A stretch of 64,000 bases of DNA from contig CAVXIT010000001.1 in NCBI GenBank assembly GCA_963761985.1, forward strand, positions 118,515-182,514. Reading direction: 5' to 3'. The notes beneath the pieces are model-generated. The model was not told where the DNA came from and did not search any database. It saw nothing but the letters and a program-made list of their open reading frames with translations. Position numbers and translations under genes: made by a program. Numbering within the stretch: position 1 is the first letter of the stretch; each line of letters starts with the position of its first letter. This document shows positions 17,345-26,455 of this stretch, in pieces. This DNA is from JACCTH01 sp963761985. GTDB taxonomy: Bacteria > Actinomycetota > Acidimicrobiia > Spongiisociales > ZC4RG35.

Positions 17345-18265
17345 ATGGCTGAAAATCCCCATCGTTTGCCGCGCTCGGTCGTGCCCGCCCGCTACGACAT
17401 CGAGCTCACTCCCGACTTGGAGAAGGCAGTGTTCTCCGGGAAGGAGACGATCGCCGTCAACGTGGTTGAAAGCACCGACGAATTCGTGCTCAACGCCCAT
17501 GAGATCGAACTCCAAGAGGTCGAGCTGTCGAGCAACGGTGACACCTTGGCCGCCAAAGTCGAAGTTGATGCGGAGATGCAACGCGCGACCCTGCGCTTTC
17601 CCCGGTCGATCGAGCCCGGCGAGGCCGAGCTCAAAATCTCATTCACCGGAGTTCTGAACGACCAGCTGGTCGGGTTCTACAAGTCGACTTTTACCGACAC
17701 CGAGGGCAACGAACAGGCAATCGCCACGACCCAGTTCGAGGCCACAGATGCCCGCCGGGCCTTCCCCTGCTGGGACGAGCCCGATCTCAAGGCGGTGTTT
17801 GGGATCGCCCTGGTCGTTCCCGAGGATCTGATGGCGGTTTCCAACTGCCCCGAAGTCGGGCGCGAGGAAGCGCGCCGACGGAAAAGTTGCGGTCCGCTTC
17901 GCCGACACGATGAAGATGTCGACCTATCTGGTGGCGTTTGCGGTCGGCCCGTTCGAGGCGACCGACCCAGTCGATGTCGACGGGGTTCCGGTCCGGATCA
18001 TCGCTCCCCGAGGAAAGCTTGAACATGGCCGACTTCGCCCTGGAATGCGCCCAGTTCTGCTTCCGCTACCTGCGCGACTACTACGAGATTCCTTATCCCG
18101 GGCTCAAGATCGATCACATCGCCATCCCCGACTTTGCCTTCGGGGCGATGGAGAACCTGGGTCTGATCACGTATCGAGAGACCGCGCTCTTGCTCGACAC
18201 CGACGACCGCCAGTCAGTCCGAGCTGCTCCGCGTTCTCGATGTCATCGGCCACGAGCTCGCCCAT
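17345..18265 (+). CDS. pepN: M1-family zinc aminopeptidase, N-terminal part (three frameshifts)
   Basis: It begins MAENPHRLPRSVVPARYDIEL and gives the M1 N-terminal beta-domain, TTQFEATDARRAFPCWDEPDLKA and STYLVAFAVGPFEA. It then reaches the exopeptidase motif GAMENLGLITYRETALLLD. The reading phase changes near 17875, 18022 and 18219. Each change is repaired by deleting one base from a 2-base run (CC, AA, CC), giving RDGKVAVRF, GKLDMADFAL and SVELLRVLDV. The whole gene would run 17345-19891 (about 848 residues). Three surplus bases of the same kind in 350 bases look like sequencing error rather than decay, because the protein is well conserved either side. Confidence 0.8.
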
Positions 18266-19891
18266 ATGTGGTTCGGCGATCTGGTGACGATGAAGTGGTG
18301 GGATGGCATCTGGCTCAACGAGGCGTTTGCCTGCTTCATGGAGTTCAAGGCCACTGATGCGATGAAGCCCGAGTGGAAGCGTTGGCTGACGTTTGCGGCC
18401 GTCGATCGGCCCTGGGCCTTCGACGTGGATTCTCTCGCCGCCACTCGGCCCGTCGAGTTCGAAGTGAGCTCGCCGGATGAAGCCAACGAAATGTTTGATG
18501 CGCTCACCTACGGAAAAGGTTCGTCGCTGCTCCGAATGATCGAGCAGTACATTGGCGAAGAGGCGTTCCGCAGCGGGGTGGGCAACTACCTGCGGCGCCA
18601 CGCCTACGGCAACACCGTCACCGCCGACTTATGGGCAGGGCTCAATGAGGCTTCGGGGCAACCGGTGGGCGAAATCATGGATACCTGGCTTTACCAGCGC
18701 GGCTACCCCCAACTGGAGGTAAGCAAAACCCCGAAGGGACTCAGAGTCAGCCAGCGCAGGTTCCTTTTCATCCCCGATGAGACTGACGCCACTCTCTGGA
18801 AGGTTCCACTCCAGCTACGAGGGCAAGCAGGCGGAAAGGAGTTTTCGCGGAAGACGCTGATGAGGGAGGCCGAGACCACGATCGACGTCGACGCAGCTGT
18901 GAGCATGGTCATCGGCAACGCTGGAGGTCACGGGTTCTATCGCGTCAGCTACTCCCCGGAGCTGTTCAGGGCACTAGTGGCGAGCCTTTCCGAGCTTGAA
19001 GATTTAGAGCGTTACACGATCATCGACGATGCCGGCGCGTTCGTCGAGTCGGGCCACCTTTCGGCCGCCGACTACCTCCGTTTGGCCGAGGCTTATCGCT
19101 CGGAACGAGAGCAAGCAATATGGGGCGCAGTGCTGACTGGAATGTCCGCTATCAATCACCATTTGGTCGGCGATGAGGACCGACCCGCTTTCGCCCAATG
19201 GGTTGGCCGGTTGCTTGGTCCCGCCTTCGAACAACTTGGATGGAAAGCAGATTCCGAGGAAGGTGACCTCACTCGGCGGTTGCGGGGTCAGCTGGTCGGC
19301 GCGCTTGGCCGTGTCGCGAACGATCAAGCTGTAATCGATCGGTGCCGTCAGCTCGTCGACGAGGCTTTTGCCGATCCTCGGTCAGTCGACCCCGAACTCG
19401 TCCGTGCAGCCCTCTTCGTGACAGCGCATCATGGAACCGAGACGGAGTACCGACGCTTTTTCGAGGCCTACAACACCACAACCGCACCGCAGGAACAGCA
19501 ACGCCTGCTACTCGCGCTCGCTGCTTTCGACCATCCCGAACTCGTCGTCGAAACTGTCAAGGCGTCCCTCGACGGGCGAATTAGAACCCAAGACTCCGCA
19601 TGGGTTATCGGCTCCACGATGGGCACCCGGGTCAACGGTCCTCTCGCTTGGCAGCAACTCCGCAAGAGTTGGGAAAAATTCACGAATCTCCCCACGATGA
19701 CCCAGCGGCGGGCCATCGAGGGAATTCCAGCTCTGTCGCGGCCGGAGGCGGCCGCTGAAGTAGAGGCATTCTTCGCCGAGACCAAGCTTCCACACGCCAC
19801 CAAATCAATCGCCCAAAACCTCGAGCGGCTGCGAGCCAACGTGGAAATGCGGGCGCGAGAAACTAAGTCCGTGAAGGAGTTCCTTTCCTAA
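18266..19891 (+). CDS. pepN: M1-family zinc aminopeptidase, catalytic and C-terminal part
   Basis: It carries the zinc site HELAHMWFGD (just before 18280) with the third ligand in WLNEAFACFMEF, the catalytic Tyr region (DALTYGKGSSLLRMIEQYIG), and a long ERAP1-like helical C-terminal domain. It hydrolyses N-terminal residues from peptides. It is the continuation of the frame starting at 17345; the first ATG here (18266) is internal to the HExxH motif and is not a true start. It converges on rplL with a 28-base gap. Confidence 0.85.
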   Translation: MWFGDLVTMKWWDGIWLNEAFACFMEFKATDAMKPEWKRWLTFAAVDRPWAFDVDSLAATRPVEFEVSSPDEANEMFDALTYGKGSSLLRMIEQYIGEEAFRSGVGNYLRRHAYGNTVTADLWAGLNEASGQPVGEIMDTWLYQRGYPQLEVSKTPKGLRVSQRRFLFIPDETDATLWKVPLQLRGQAGGKEFSRKTLMREAETTIDVDAAVSMVIGNAGGHGFYRVSYSPELFRALVASLSELEDLERYTIIDDAGAFVESGHLSAADYLRLAEAYRSEREQAIWGAVLTGMSAINHHLVGDEDRPAFAQWVGRLLGPAFEQLGWKADSEEGDLTRRLRGQLVGALGRVANDQAVIDRCRQLVDEAFADPRSVDPELVRAALFVTAHHGTETEYRRFFEAYNTTTAPQEQQRLLLALAAFDHPELVVETVKASLDGRIRTQDSAWVIGSTMGTRVNGPLAWQQLRKSWEKFTNLPTMTQRRAIEGIPALSRPEAAAEVEAFFAETKLPHATKSIAQNLERLRANVEMRARETKSVKEFLS

Positions 19892-19919
19892 GAGGTCAGG
19901 CTGTCTCGACCCCTGACAC

Positions 19920-20309
19920 CTATTGGAGCTCGACTGACGCTCCGGCAGCCTCGAGTTGTGCCTTGGCCTTATCGGCGGTGGCCTTATCGACGTTCTCGAG
20001 CACCGGCTTGGGAGCGGTGTCGACCAGTTCCTTGGCCTCGCGCAGTCCAAGGCTGGTGAGCGACCGGACCTCTTTGATGACCTGGATCTTCTGTTCGCCG
20101 GCGCCCGTCAGCATCACGGTGAATTCGTCCTTCTCTTCCTCGACCGGTGCTGCGGCGGCGCCTCCGCCACCGGCAGCGGCGACTGCCACAGGCGCGGCGG
20201 CCGTGACTTCGAATTTCTCTTCGAAAGCGTCGAGGAATTCCTTGAGTTCAAGAACGGTCATCTTCTCGAAGACTTCGAGCAGTTCCGGGGTTCCCATTTT
20301 TGTTGCCAT
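19920..20309 (-). CDS. rplL: 50S ribosomal protein bL12 (L7/L12)
   Basis: 129 residues. N-terminal dimerisation helices (LLEVFEKMTVLELKEFLDAFEEKFEVTAA), an Ala/Gly/Pro hinge near 45-60, and the globular C-terminal domain (EFTVMLTGAGEQKIQVIKEVRSLTSLGLREAKELVD). It is the stalk protein that recruits translation GTPases. It follows rplJ by about 20 bases in the usual rplJ-rplL pair. rpoB does not follow; the next gene downstream is convergent pepN. Confidence 0.97.
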   Translation of the reverse strand: MATKMGTPELLEVFEKMTVLELKEFLDAFEEKFEVTAAAPVAVAAAGGGGAAAAPVEEEKDEFTVMLTGAGEQKIQVIKEVRSLTSLGLREAKELVDTAPKPVLENVDKATADKAKAQLEAAGASVELQ

Positions 20310-20329
20310 GATTTCTTCCTTCTCTGCGG

Positions 20330-20851
20330 CTAAGCAGCCGACTTCTTATCCAACAGTTGCGAAAACATCGATGCGGCGTTGCGATTGAACGACGTGAACA
20401 GACCGGCCGCCTGAACCATGGGTGCCTGAAACACTCCGGCGATCTTGGCCAATAGGACCTCGCGCGGTTCGATCGAAGCGAGCCGGGAGACTTGTTCGGG
20501 CGCCAGAACGACCTGGCCGAGAAGGCCACCCTTCAAAACCAACCGATCCGACTCCGAGGTGAAGTCTTTGAGAGCCTTGGCCGTCGCGGCCGCGTCCTGG
20601 TTGGCAAAGGTCAGGGCGGTCGGCCCGGCCAGCTGGTCTTCCACTCCACTCAAACCCATTTCGCTTAGAGCTCGAAGGGCCAGCGTCATCTTGACGACCT
20701 TGTACTCGGCGCCGGTCTTGCGCAGGTTGCGACGAAGCGTCGCCAATTGCTTGACGGTCAGACCGCGGTATTCGGTGATGAAGACCGCCTCGGCGTTCTC
20801 CCACCAATTCTTGATGTCGGCTACGGCCTGGACCTTTTCTGGTCGCGGCAT
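20330..20851 (-). CDS. rplJ: 50S ribosomal protein uL10
   Basis: 173 residues: RPEKVQAVADIKNWWENAEAVFITEYRGLTVKQLATLRRNLRKTGAEYKVVKMTL is the L10 N-terminal domain, and the C-terminal helix (FTSFNRNAASMFSQLL) binds L7/L12 dimers. It forms the stalk base. The SD is AGGAGG just upstream of ATG 20851. A conserved-type L10 leader hairpin precedes it (20877-20905), the known site of autogenous control by L10-L12. Confidence 0.97.
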   Translation of the reverse strand: MPRPEKVQAVADIKNWWENAEAVFITEYRGLTVKQLATLRRNLRKTGAEYKVVKMTLALRALSEMGLSGVEDQLAGPTALTFANQDAAATAKALKDFTSESDRLVLKGGLLGQVVLAPEQVSRLASIEPREVLLAKIAGVFQAPMVQAAGLFTSFNRNAASMFSQLLDKKSAA

Positions 20852-20876
20852 TCCGCTCCTCCTTCATACATAACCA

Positions 20877-20905
20877 AAGCCCCCTCGACCAGAGCCAGGG
20901 GGCTT
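20877..20905 (-). promoter_or_regulatory. L10 leader hairpin upstream of rplJ
   Basis: On the minus strand, AAGCCCCCT (20905-20897) pairs with AGGGGGCTT (20885-20877), a 9-bp GC-rich stem followed by TTGG. It sits about 25 bases before the rplJ start, where many bacteria have the L10(L12)4-binding leader or attenuator. The rest of 20906-21394 (about 490 bases) has no gene that I can support. It contains three ATTACTTGG/ATTACCTGG-like words (21068, 21139, 21177) and is probably leader and promoter. Confidence 0.55.
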
Positions 20906-21394
20906 ACAAGAAGCCGACCTGCGTTGGATTTATGGGCACCAACGGTCTGGGGTCGAGATGGAATTGCTCACATGATATCCGACATTGCAACTCACCGGCA
21001 AAGTGCCCCGGGACCAATCAGCCAGAACCAATCAGCTAGTTCGAAACGCGATATTGCTTGGTAACAATTACCTGGCTTCTTGCGAAGAAGTTTGTCAAAC
21101 TAGGCGAGCGCTGGCACCTTGAGAATTTGACCCCTAATCGATTACTTGGCTTCGGCCCCTGATAAAGCCCAAATGAATTACTTGGGGAGGCCGATCAAGT
21201 CAGGGGGGTGGTCGAATGCAAACGGCGGGTTACCTGACCGCTCCCGCCGTGCTCGTTCCGCGACGATGGCAGCGAGCGGCGAAGATCCGCAATACCTACC
21301 TTGCGGAGAGGAAGACAGCCGCTCGTGATAATGGTGGACCTGGCAACCCAGAGCCGGCGTCGCCCAACCGGGCCCTCGACACCCCCCTACCTTT

Positions 21395-21426
21395 CACGAA
21401 CCCTGGGCCTCAGCCCAGGGTTCGTG
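21395..21426. terminator. Hairpin after rplA
   Basis: A perfect 14-bp stem (21395-21408 with 21413-21426) around a 4-base loop, CACGAACCCTGGGC / GCCCAGGGTTCGTG. It lies 7 bases beyond the rplA stop (minus strand). The T-rich side faces the plus direction, so it may end transcription in either direction. It separates rplKA from rplJL. Confidence 0.7.
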
Positions 21427-21432
21427 TTTCTC

Positions 21433-22146
21433 TTATCGAGCTAAGGCGGTCAGGTCCTCGATCTTGCCGACGTCGATCTTCACCCCGGGGCCCATGGTCG
21501 ATGAGATGACCAGGTGCTTGACGTAACGTCCCTTGGCCGAAGCAGGCTTCACCCGCATGATTTCCGCCGCCAGCGCGGCGAGGTTTCCGACCAGGGATGA
21601 TTCGTCAAACGAGGCCTTGCCCATTGGGACCTGAACGTTCCCAAATTTGTCGTTGCGGTATTCGATCCGGCCGCCTTTGAATTCCTTGACCGCCTTGCCG
21701 ACATCTGGCGTAACGGTCCCGGCTTTGGGGTTAGGCATGAGCCCGCGCGGACCGAGTACGCGGCCCAGCTTGCCAACCTCGGCCATCATGTCGGGTGTGG
21801 CGATGGCAAGGTCGAAGTCGAGATCACGCCCAGCCTGAATCTCGGCAACTAGCTCCTTGCCGCCAACCACGTCCGCCCCGGCCTCCTGGGCCTCGCGGGC
21901 TTTGTCGGCCGGTGCGAAGACCGCCACCCTTACGGTCTTCCCGGTGCCGTTGGGGAGGGCGACGGTGCCGCGGACGAGCTGATCGGCCTTGCGAGGGTCG
22001 ATCCCCAGCTGGAAGGCAGCCTCGATCGTCTCGTCGAAATTGGCGGTAGCCATTGTTTTGACGAGTTCAACGGCTTCCTGCGCGGAATACGCGTGTTGCT
22101 TTTCGAACCGACTTTGCGCTTCTAGATACTTCTTGCCCTTGGGCAT
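21433..22146 (-). CDS. rplA: 50S ribosomal protein uL1
   Basis: 237 residues from the ATG at 22146 (MPKGKKYLEAQSRFEK). It has the two-domain L1 fold with GTVALPNGTGKTVRVAVFA, the signature GPRGLMPNPKAGTVT and KGGRIEYRNDKFGNVQVPMG. It binds 23S rRNA at the L1 stalk and its own mRNA. The 15-codon upstream extension overlaps the SD (AAGGAG) and is rejected. It follows rplK directly. Confidence 0.97.
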   Translation of the reverse strand: MPKGKKYLEAQSRFEKQHAYSAQEAVELVKTMATANFDETIEAAFQLGIDPRKADQLVRGTVALPNGTGKTVRVAVFAPADKAREAQEAGADVVGGKELVAEIQAGRDLDFDLAIATPDMMAEVGKLGRVLGPRGLMPNPKAGTVTPDVGKAVKEFKGGRIEYRNDKFGNVQVPMGKASFDESSLVGNLAALAAEIMRVKPASAKGRYVKHLVISSTMGPGVKIDVGKIEDLTALAR

Positions 22147-22202
22147 ATCTTTCTCCTTGTGGTCCGGACGGTCACTGAAGTGACCTCCCACTTCCCCGGC
22201 CT

Positions 22203-22631
22203 CTATTTTTCTACGGTGATTCCCATCGAACGGGCGGTGCCCTCAACGATCTTCATCGCCGCTTCGACGTCGTTCGCATTGAGATCGACCATCTTGATCT
22301 CGGCGATTTCGCGCACCTGGGTGCGATTGACCTTTCCCACCTTGACCTTGTGGGGTTCCGCCGAACCTTTGTCGACACGTGCCGCTTGTCGCAATAACGC
22401 CGCTGCCGGGGGCGTCTTCGTGATGAAGGCGAAGCTGCGATCTTCATAAACCGACACCTCGGCGGGGATGATCATCCCTCGCTGCGACGCGGTGGCTTCG
22501 TTATAGGCCTTGACGAACTCCATCAAGTTGATCCCATGCGGCCCGAGCACCGTTCCCACCGGTGGGGCCGGAGTTGCCTGTCCAGCCGGGAGCTGGATCT
22601 TGATGGTCGTGACGAGTTTCTTTCTTCCCAT
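22203..22631 (-). CDS. rplK: 50S ribosomal protein uL11
   Basis: 142 residues: IKIQLPAGQATPAPPVGTVLGPHGINLMEF (N-terminal, thiostrepton and factor-binding domain) and KTPPAAALLRQAARVDKGSAEP leading into the rRNA-binding C-terminal domain. It starts at ATG 22631 and lies 24 bases after nusG. It is part of the secE-nusG-rplK-rplA operon. Confidence 0.97.
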   Translation of the reverse strand: MGRKKLVTTIKIQLPAGQATPAPPVGTVLGPHGINLMEFVKAYNEATASQRGMIIPAEVSVYEDRSFAFITKTPPAAALLRQAARVDKGSAEPHKVKVGKVNRTQVREIAEIKMVDLNANDVEAAMKIVEGTARSMGITVEK

Positions 22632-22655
22632 GATTACCTGCCTGAGAACGGTTTC

Positions 22656-23249
22656 TTAGTTCTTACGAATGTCGTCGAAGCCCAGCTCAACTGGGGTATC
22701 CCGACCAAAGATATTGACCAGCACGACGACTTTCGACTGATCGAGGTTGATGCCTTCAATGACGCCGTTGAAGTCGGCAAACGGTCCTGTAACCACCTGA
22801 ACCGTTTCGCCCACCTCCCACGCCGGCTTGAAACGGGGCTTGGCCTTCTCCTCTTCTTTGCGGACGCCGAGGAATCGCTCAACCTCGCGCCGGGAGAGCG
22901 AGGTGGGTTTGTTATTGCCTCCGACGAAGCCGGTGACTCCGGGAGTGTTGCGAACCGCGTACCAAGAGTCGTCATCGAGATCCATGCGCACGAGGATGTA
23001 ACCGGGAAAGACCTTCCGGGACACGGTCACCTTCTTCCCGCTCTTGATCTCGACCACATCTTCCATCGGGATGTGCACGTCGAAGATGCGATTCTCCATG
23101 TGCATCGACTTGATGCGAGTCTCGAGGTTGGCCTTGACCTTGTTCTCGTAACCGGAGTACGAGTGAATTACAAACCACTCGCCGGGGAGGTCATAGGGGC
23201 TGATCTCCTCGGGCGCTTCTTCTACCGGTTCGTAGGCCTCGCTCGTCAT
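22656..23249 (-). CDS. nusG: Transcription termination/antitermination protein NusG
   Basis: 197 residues. A short acidic N-terminal extension precedes the NGN domain (WFVIHSYSGYENKVKANLE, FPGYILVRMDLDDDSW, TPGVTGFVGGNNKP). The KOW domain follows (GETVQVVTGPFADFNGVIEGI). It couples RNA polymerase with ribosome and Rho. The start overlaps the secE stop as ATGA. Confidence 0.97.
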   Translation of the reverse strand: MTSEAYEPVEEAPEEISPYDLPGEWFVIHSYSGYENKVKANLETRIKSMHMENRIFDVHIPMEDVVEIKSGKKVTVSRKVFPGYILVRMDLDDDSWYAVRNTPGVTGFVGGNNKPTSLSRREVERFLGVRKEEEKAKPRFKPAWEVGETVQVVTGPFADFNGVIEGINLDQSKVVVLVNIFGRDTPVELGFDDIRKN

Positions 23250-23560
23250 GCGCGCTCGAGCAGCTGGAACACGGCTTCTTTCATCGTCACGTCGAGCGCA
23301 AAGATGACGAGGGTGAGGACCACGGTGACGATAAGGACGACCGTCACGAAAACGATCATCTGTTCACGGTTGGGCCAATTGACCTTGCGTAGTTCTTGCC
23401 TTACCTCGTGGAGAAAGGTCACGAGACGGGTCCAGAACGATTTGCGCTCCACCGCTGGCGCCTTGGAGGTGCGTCCGGCTTGAGGGCGGCGACGTTGCCC
23501 ATCTTCACCTTTCTGGATGCGCTCTTCACGCTCCATCAGGCGGCGCATCTCTCGGTTCAT
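23246..23560 (-). CDS. secE: Preprotein translocase subunit SecE
   Basis: 104 residues from the ATG at 23560 (MNREMRRLMEREE). A charged cytoplasmic N-terminal part is followed by the SecE signature FLHEVRQELRKVNWPNREQM and one transmembrane helix (IVFVTVVLIVTVVLTLVIFAL). It is a core part of SecYEG. The longer frame to 23659 runs through the tRNA-Trp gene and is rejected. Its stop overlaps the nusG start. Confidence 0.95.
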   Translation of the reverse strand: MNREMRRLMEREERIQKGEDGQRRRPQAGRTSKAPAVERKSFWTRLVTFLHEVRQELRKVNWPNREQMIVFVTVVLIVTVVLTLVIFALDVTMKEAVFQLLERA

Positions 23561-23600
23561 CGTGATCCTATTTTCTCTTGAAACTTTGGCAAGCCTGCGG

Positions 23601-23675
23601 CAGGGGTGGAGGGATTCGAACCCCCATCCTCCGGTTTTGGAGACCGGCGCTCTAGCCAATTAGAGCTACACCCCT
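23601..23675 (-). tRNA. trnW: tRNA-Trp (CCA)
   Basis: Acceptor AGGGGTG pairs with CACCCCT. The D arm is GCTC...GAGC. The anticodon arm is CCGGT-CTCCAAA-ACCGG with anticodon CCA, and the T arm is GGGGG-TTCGAAT-CCCTC. CCA is not encoded. It sits directly upstream of secE, the usual place in Actinobacteria. Confidence 0.95.
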
Positions 23676-23745
23676 TCGGGTATCGGGCGGGCTCATAAGT
23701 ATACGGTTACGCCCCGGCTTCCGAAACCCGTGAGAGGTCGGCTCG

Positions 23746-24288
23746 CTAGCTGTTTACCTCCACCACAGTGGGAATTGCCCGCCGGATCGCCTCTGAAACC
23801 GGACAATGATCGACCGCCCAGTTCGCAAGCTCGGTGAGCTGTGCCGTTCCAGCTGCCTTGGCCGATACCTGGATGCTGATCCGCATTGAAAGTGGCCCGG
23901 CTGGTATTGAAGGATCTAAGCCGAGGATGCCGTAGTCGTCGGATCCGCTGTCGACTTCAACTTCGCAAGTAAAACCATCGATTTCGAGCTGGGCCGCCCG
24001 CATGACGGCGAGCGCAGTGACACAAGCCGCCACCGCAGCTCGCCAGTACCAACCCGGGCTCGGCGCCTCGCCACCGCCGCCGACCCCGGCCGGCATGTCG
24101 GTAACCAGGGTTTCCCCACCCGGACCTTCGACCCTGACTTTCAGCCCCTCCTCGACTTTGGCCCGGGCGACGGAATCGGTATAGCGGGCCTCGGCTCGAT
24201 TCTCCATCAAGTACTTGCTTGCGCTTTCCATGGCTGTACGAATCGCGGCGTTCGAGTGCGGCTGTTGCGTCATCGGCTCTGGATTCAC
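23746..24288 (-). CDS. OsmC/Ohr-family protein
   Basis: 180 residues. The OsmC fold is shown by GGGGEAPSPGWYWRAAVAACVTALAVMRA (the first redox cysteine lies in the AAC segment) and by WAVDHCPVSEAI, where the second cysteine lies. Members detoxify organic hydroperoxides or are YhfA-like. It starts at GTG 24288 or ATG 24273. The upstream dehydratase gene appears to overlap it by about 330 bases, but a single-base correction in that gene removes the overlap. Confidence 0.85.
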   Translation of the reverse strand: MNPEPMTQQPHSNAAIRTAMESASKYLMENRAEARYTDSVARAKVEEGLKVRVEGPGGETLVTDMPAGVGGGGEAPSPGWYWRAAVAACVTALAVMRAAQLEIDGFTCEVEVDSGSDDYGILGLDPSIPAGPLSMRISIQVSAKAAGTAQLTELANWAVDHCPVSEAIRRAIPTVVEVNS

Positions 24289-24291
24289 ACG

Positions 24292-25075
24292 CTAACGCCT
24301 CACGAAGGTGGAGACTGGCCGCAACCAACTCATTGCCGGCAGCAACGAGGCGGGCTGTGACCTCCTCGCCTCCGCGCTCGGCAACAATCGAGGCCGCCAT
24401 GCCAGCTAGCAACGGAGCCCGGTAGCGAAAGCGGGCGCTCGCAATCGGGGCCGAACCTCCGACACTCGCCAATACCGAACGAAGCAGCCAGCCCGATTGC
24501 AAAAGTCCATGAACCACAATGCCCGGTAACCCGGCCGCGACCGCGGATCGGTGATCCCAATGGATCGGGTTCCAATCCCGCGTTGCGGCGGCGTAACGCA
24601 CGAGGTCAGCCCGCGAGGCAGCGAAATCGCCCTCCTCGACCGAATGCGGGTCGAGCTCGGGGGCTTCTGCCTGCCCGGTCCCGGGAGCGGCAGCACCCGA
24701 GGCAAGGAAGCTCGATGATCCGGTGAGGAGATCGCCGTCGCCGTCGGTGACAGTCAGGTCGAAGTTGATAAACCAGACGCCTCCGCGCTCGCGCACGCGA
24801 CTCACCTCCCCCAACGCTTCCAGGTCCGATTCCACGGCAATCGGCCTCAGCCAGGAGAAACGCTGCTCGCCGTGTATGACCAAACTCGACCTGAGCGCCT
24901 CGTTGGTCAGTAGGAGGGGAGCTACCGCAAATAGCGCTGCTCCAGCCCACCCGGGTGGCGCGTGCTCAATCCATCGATCGGGATCATCGCCGGTTACATC
25001 GACGAACTCGGCCACCTTCTCGCGACACACCCGCAAGCGCACAGGGCCAAAGGAATGACCCTCGAGCTGGTCGAT
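24292..25075 (-). CDS. MaoC-type (3R)-hydroxyacyl-ACP dehydratase, HadAB-like
   Basis: A double hot-dog protein of about 260 residues. The N-terminal FAS1-type dehydratase-like half is FGPVRLRVCREKVAEFVDVTGD. The C-terminal MaoC half has the hydratase motif DWNPIHWDHRSAVAAGLPGIVVHGLLQSGWL. Actinobacteria carry hadA/hadB between rpmG and trnW-secE, as here. The N-terminal homology (DQLEGHSFGPV) reaches above the first GTG (25042) to an ATC at 25075 just after the rpmG stop. At the 3' end, deleting one base of the CC at 24298-24299 gives HLRER-stop at 24292, four bases before osmC. Uncorrected, the frame runs to 23957 across osmC. Confidence 0.78.
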
Positions 25076-25077
25076 GG

Positions 25078-25239
25078 CTACCTGGTCTCGCGGTGCTTCG
25101 TGTGCTTACGGCACCAGCGGCAGTACTTGGCCAACTCGAGTCGCTCCCTCGTGTTGCCCTTGTTCTTGGTGGTCACGTAGTTGCGTCGCTTGCACTCTTC
25201 GCACGCGAGCGTTATTGGCGGTCTCTTGTCAGACGGCAT
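25078..25239 (-). CDS. rpmG: 50S ribosomal protein bL33
   Basis: 53 residues: MPSDKRPPITLACEECKRRNYVTTKNKGN, then LELAKYCRWCRKHTKHRETR. The four zinc-binding cysteines (C-x2-C and C-x2-C) are intact, so this is the zinc-bearing form. It is too short for routine ORF listings but clear. It starts at ATG 25239, 8 bases from the tuf stop, and its stop lies just before the dehydratase gene. Confidence 0.95.
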   Translation of the reverse strand: MPSDKRPPITLACEECKRRNYVTTKNKGNTRERLELAKYCRWCRKHTKHRETR

Positions 25240-25247
25240 CTCTCAAC

Positions 25248-26435
25248 TCACTTCACGATGTTGGTGACGCGGCCGGCGCCGACGGTGCGGCCGCCTTCGC
25301 GGATGGCGAAGCGGAGGCCTTCTTCCATGGCGATAGGGTTGATCAGCTCGACAGTCATAGTGGTGTTATCGCCCGGCATCACCATCTGGGTCCCCTCGGC
25401 CAAAGTGACCACCCCGGTCACATCGGTAGTCCGGAAATAGAACTGGGGCCGGTAACCCTCAAAGAAGGGGGAATGGCGACCCCCCTCCTCTTTGGTCAAC
25501 ACGTACACCGTCGCCTCAAAATTGGTATGCGGGGTGATCGACCCGGGCTTGGCCAACACCTGGCCCCGCTCCACATCGTCCTTCCCGATCCCCCGCAACA
25601 ACACCCCGACGTTGTCACCCGCCCGACCTTCGTCCAACAGTTTGCGGAACGTCTCGATCCCCGTCGCCACCGACTTCTGGGTGGGACGGATCCCCACAAT
25701 CTCCACCTCCTCGTTGACCTTCAAAATCCCCTGCTCCACCCGGCCGGTGACCACCGTGCCCCGCCCGGTAATCGAAAAGACGTCTTCGATCGGCATCTGA
25801 AACGGCTTCTCCGTCGCCCGCTCCGGCTCCTTCACATAGTCATCCACCGCCGCCATCAACGCCACGATCTGATCAGCCGACTCGGCATCCCCATTCAACG
25901 CCTTCAACGCCGAGCCCATCACCACCGGCACCTCATCACCCGGAAACTCATACTCGGTCAACAGGTCCCGCACCTCCAACTCGACCAGCTCCAACAGCTC
26001 CGGGTCGTCGACCATGTCCACCTTGTTCAAAAAGACCACAATCGCCGGCACCCCCACCTGGCGGGCCAACAAGACATGCTCCCGGGTCTGCGGAGCCGGG
26101 CCGTCGGCGGCCGACACCACCAGAATCGCCCCATCCACCTGCGCCGCCCCAGTAATCATATTTTTGATGTAATCGGCATGACCCGGCATGTCGACATGGG
26201 CGTAATGCCGATTCTCCGTCTCATACTCCACATGGGCAATCTGAATCGTGATCCCCCGCTCCCGCTCCTCCGGCGCCTTATCAATCTGATCAAACGACGT
26301 AAACGTATTCCCCGACACCCGCTCCGCCAACACCTTCGTAATCGCCGCCGTCAACGTCGTCTTCCCATGATCAATATGACCCATCGTCCCCACATTCACA
26401 TGCGGCTTCGAACGCTCAAACTTCGCCTTACCCAT
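25248..26435 (-). CDS. tuf: Elongation factor Tu
   Basis: 395 residues. P-loop GHIDHGKTT, switch I EERERGITI, G3 DMPGHADY, G4 NKVDMVDD and G5 SALKALNGD, followed by domains II and III (GRGTVVTGRVEQG, PFFEGYRPQFYFRTTDVTG). It delivers aminoacyl-tRNA to the ribosome. Here tuf lies between tRNA-Met and rpmG rather than in the str operon with fusA. Codon choice is strongly biased to C-ending codons, as expected for a highly expressed gene. Confidence 0.98.
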   Translation of the reverse strand: MGKAKFERSKPHVNVGTMGHIDHGKTTLTAAITKVLAERVSGNTFTSFDQIDKAPEERERGITIQIAHVEYETENRHYAHVDMPGHADYIKNMITGAAQVDGAILVVSAADGPAPQTREHVLLARQVGVPAIVVFLNKVDMVDDPELLELVELEVRDLLTEYEFPGDEVPVVMGSALKALNGDAESADQIVALMAAVDDYVKEPERATEKPFQMPIEDVFSITGRGTVVTGRVEQGILKVNEEVEIVGIRPTQKSVATGIETFRKLLDEGRAGDNVGVLLRGIGKDDVERGQVLAKPGSITPHTNFEATVYVLTKEEGGRHSPFFEGYRPQFYFRTTDVTGVVTLAEGTQMVMPGDNTTMTVELINPIAMEEGLRFAIREGGRTVGAGRVTNIVK

Positions 26436-26455
26436 CAGGTGCTTTCCTCTTTCCT

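Noticed and set aside
23957..25042. Genuine 330-base out-of-frame overlap between the dehydratase and osmC
   Set aside because: A single-base correction at 24298-24299 yields a stop four bases before osmC, and the residues beyond it (ERRDSYSHGKRKQ ...) look like shadow sequence.
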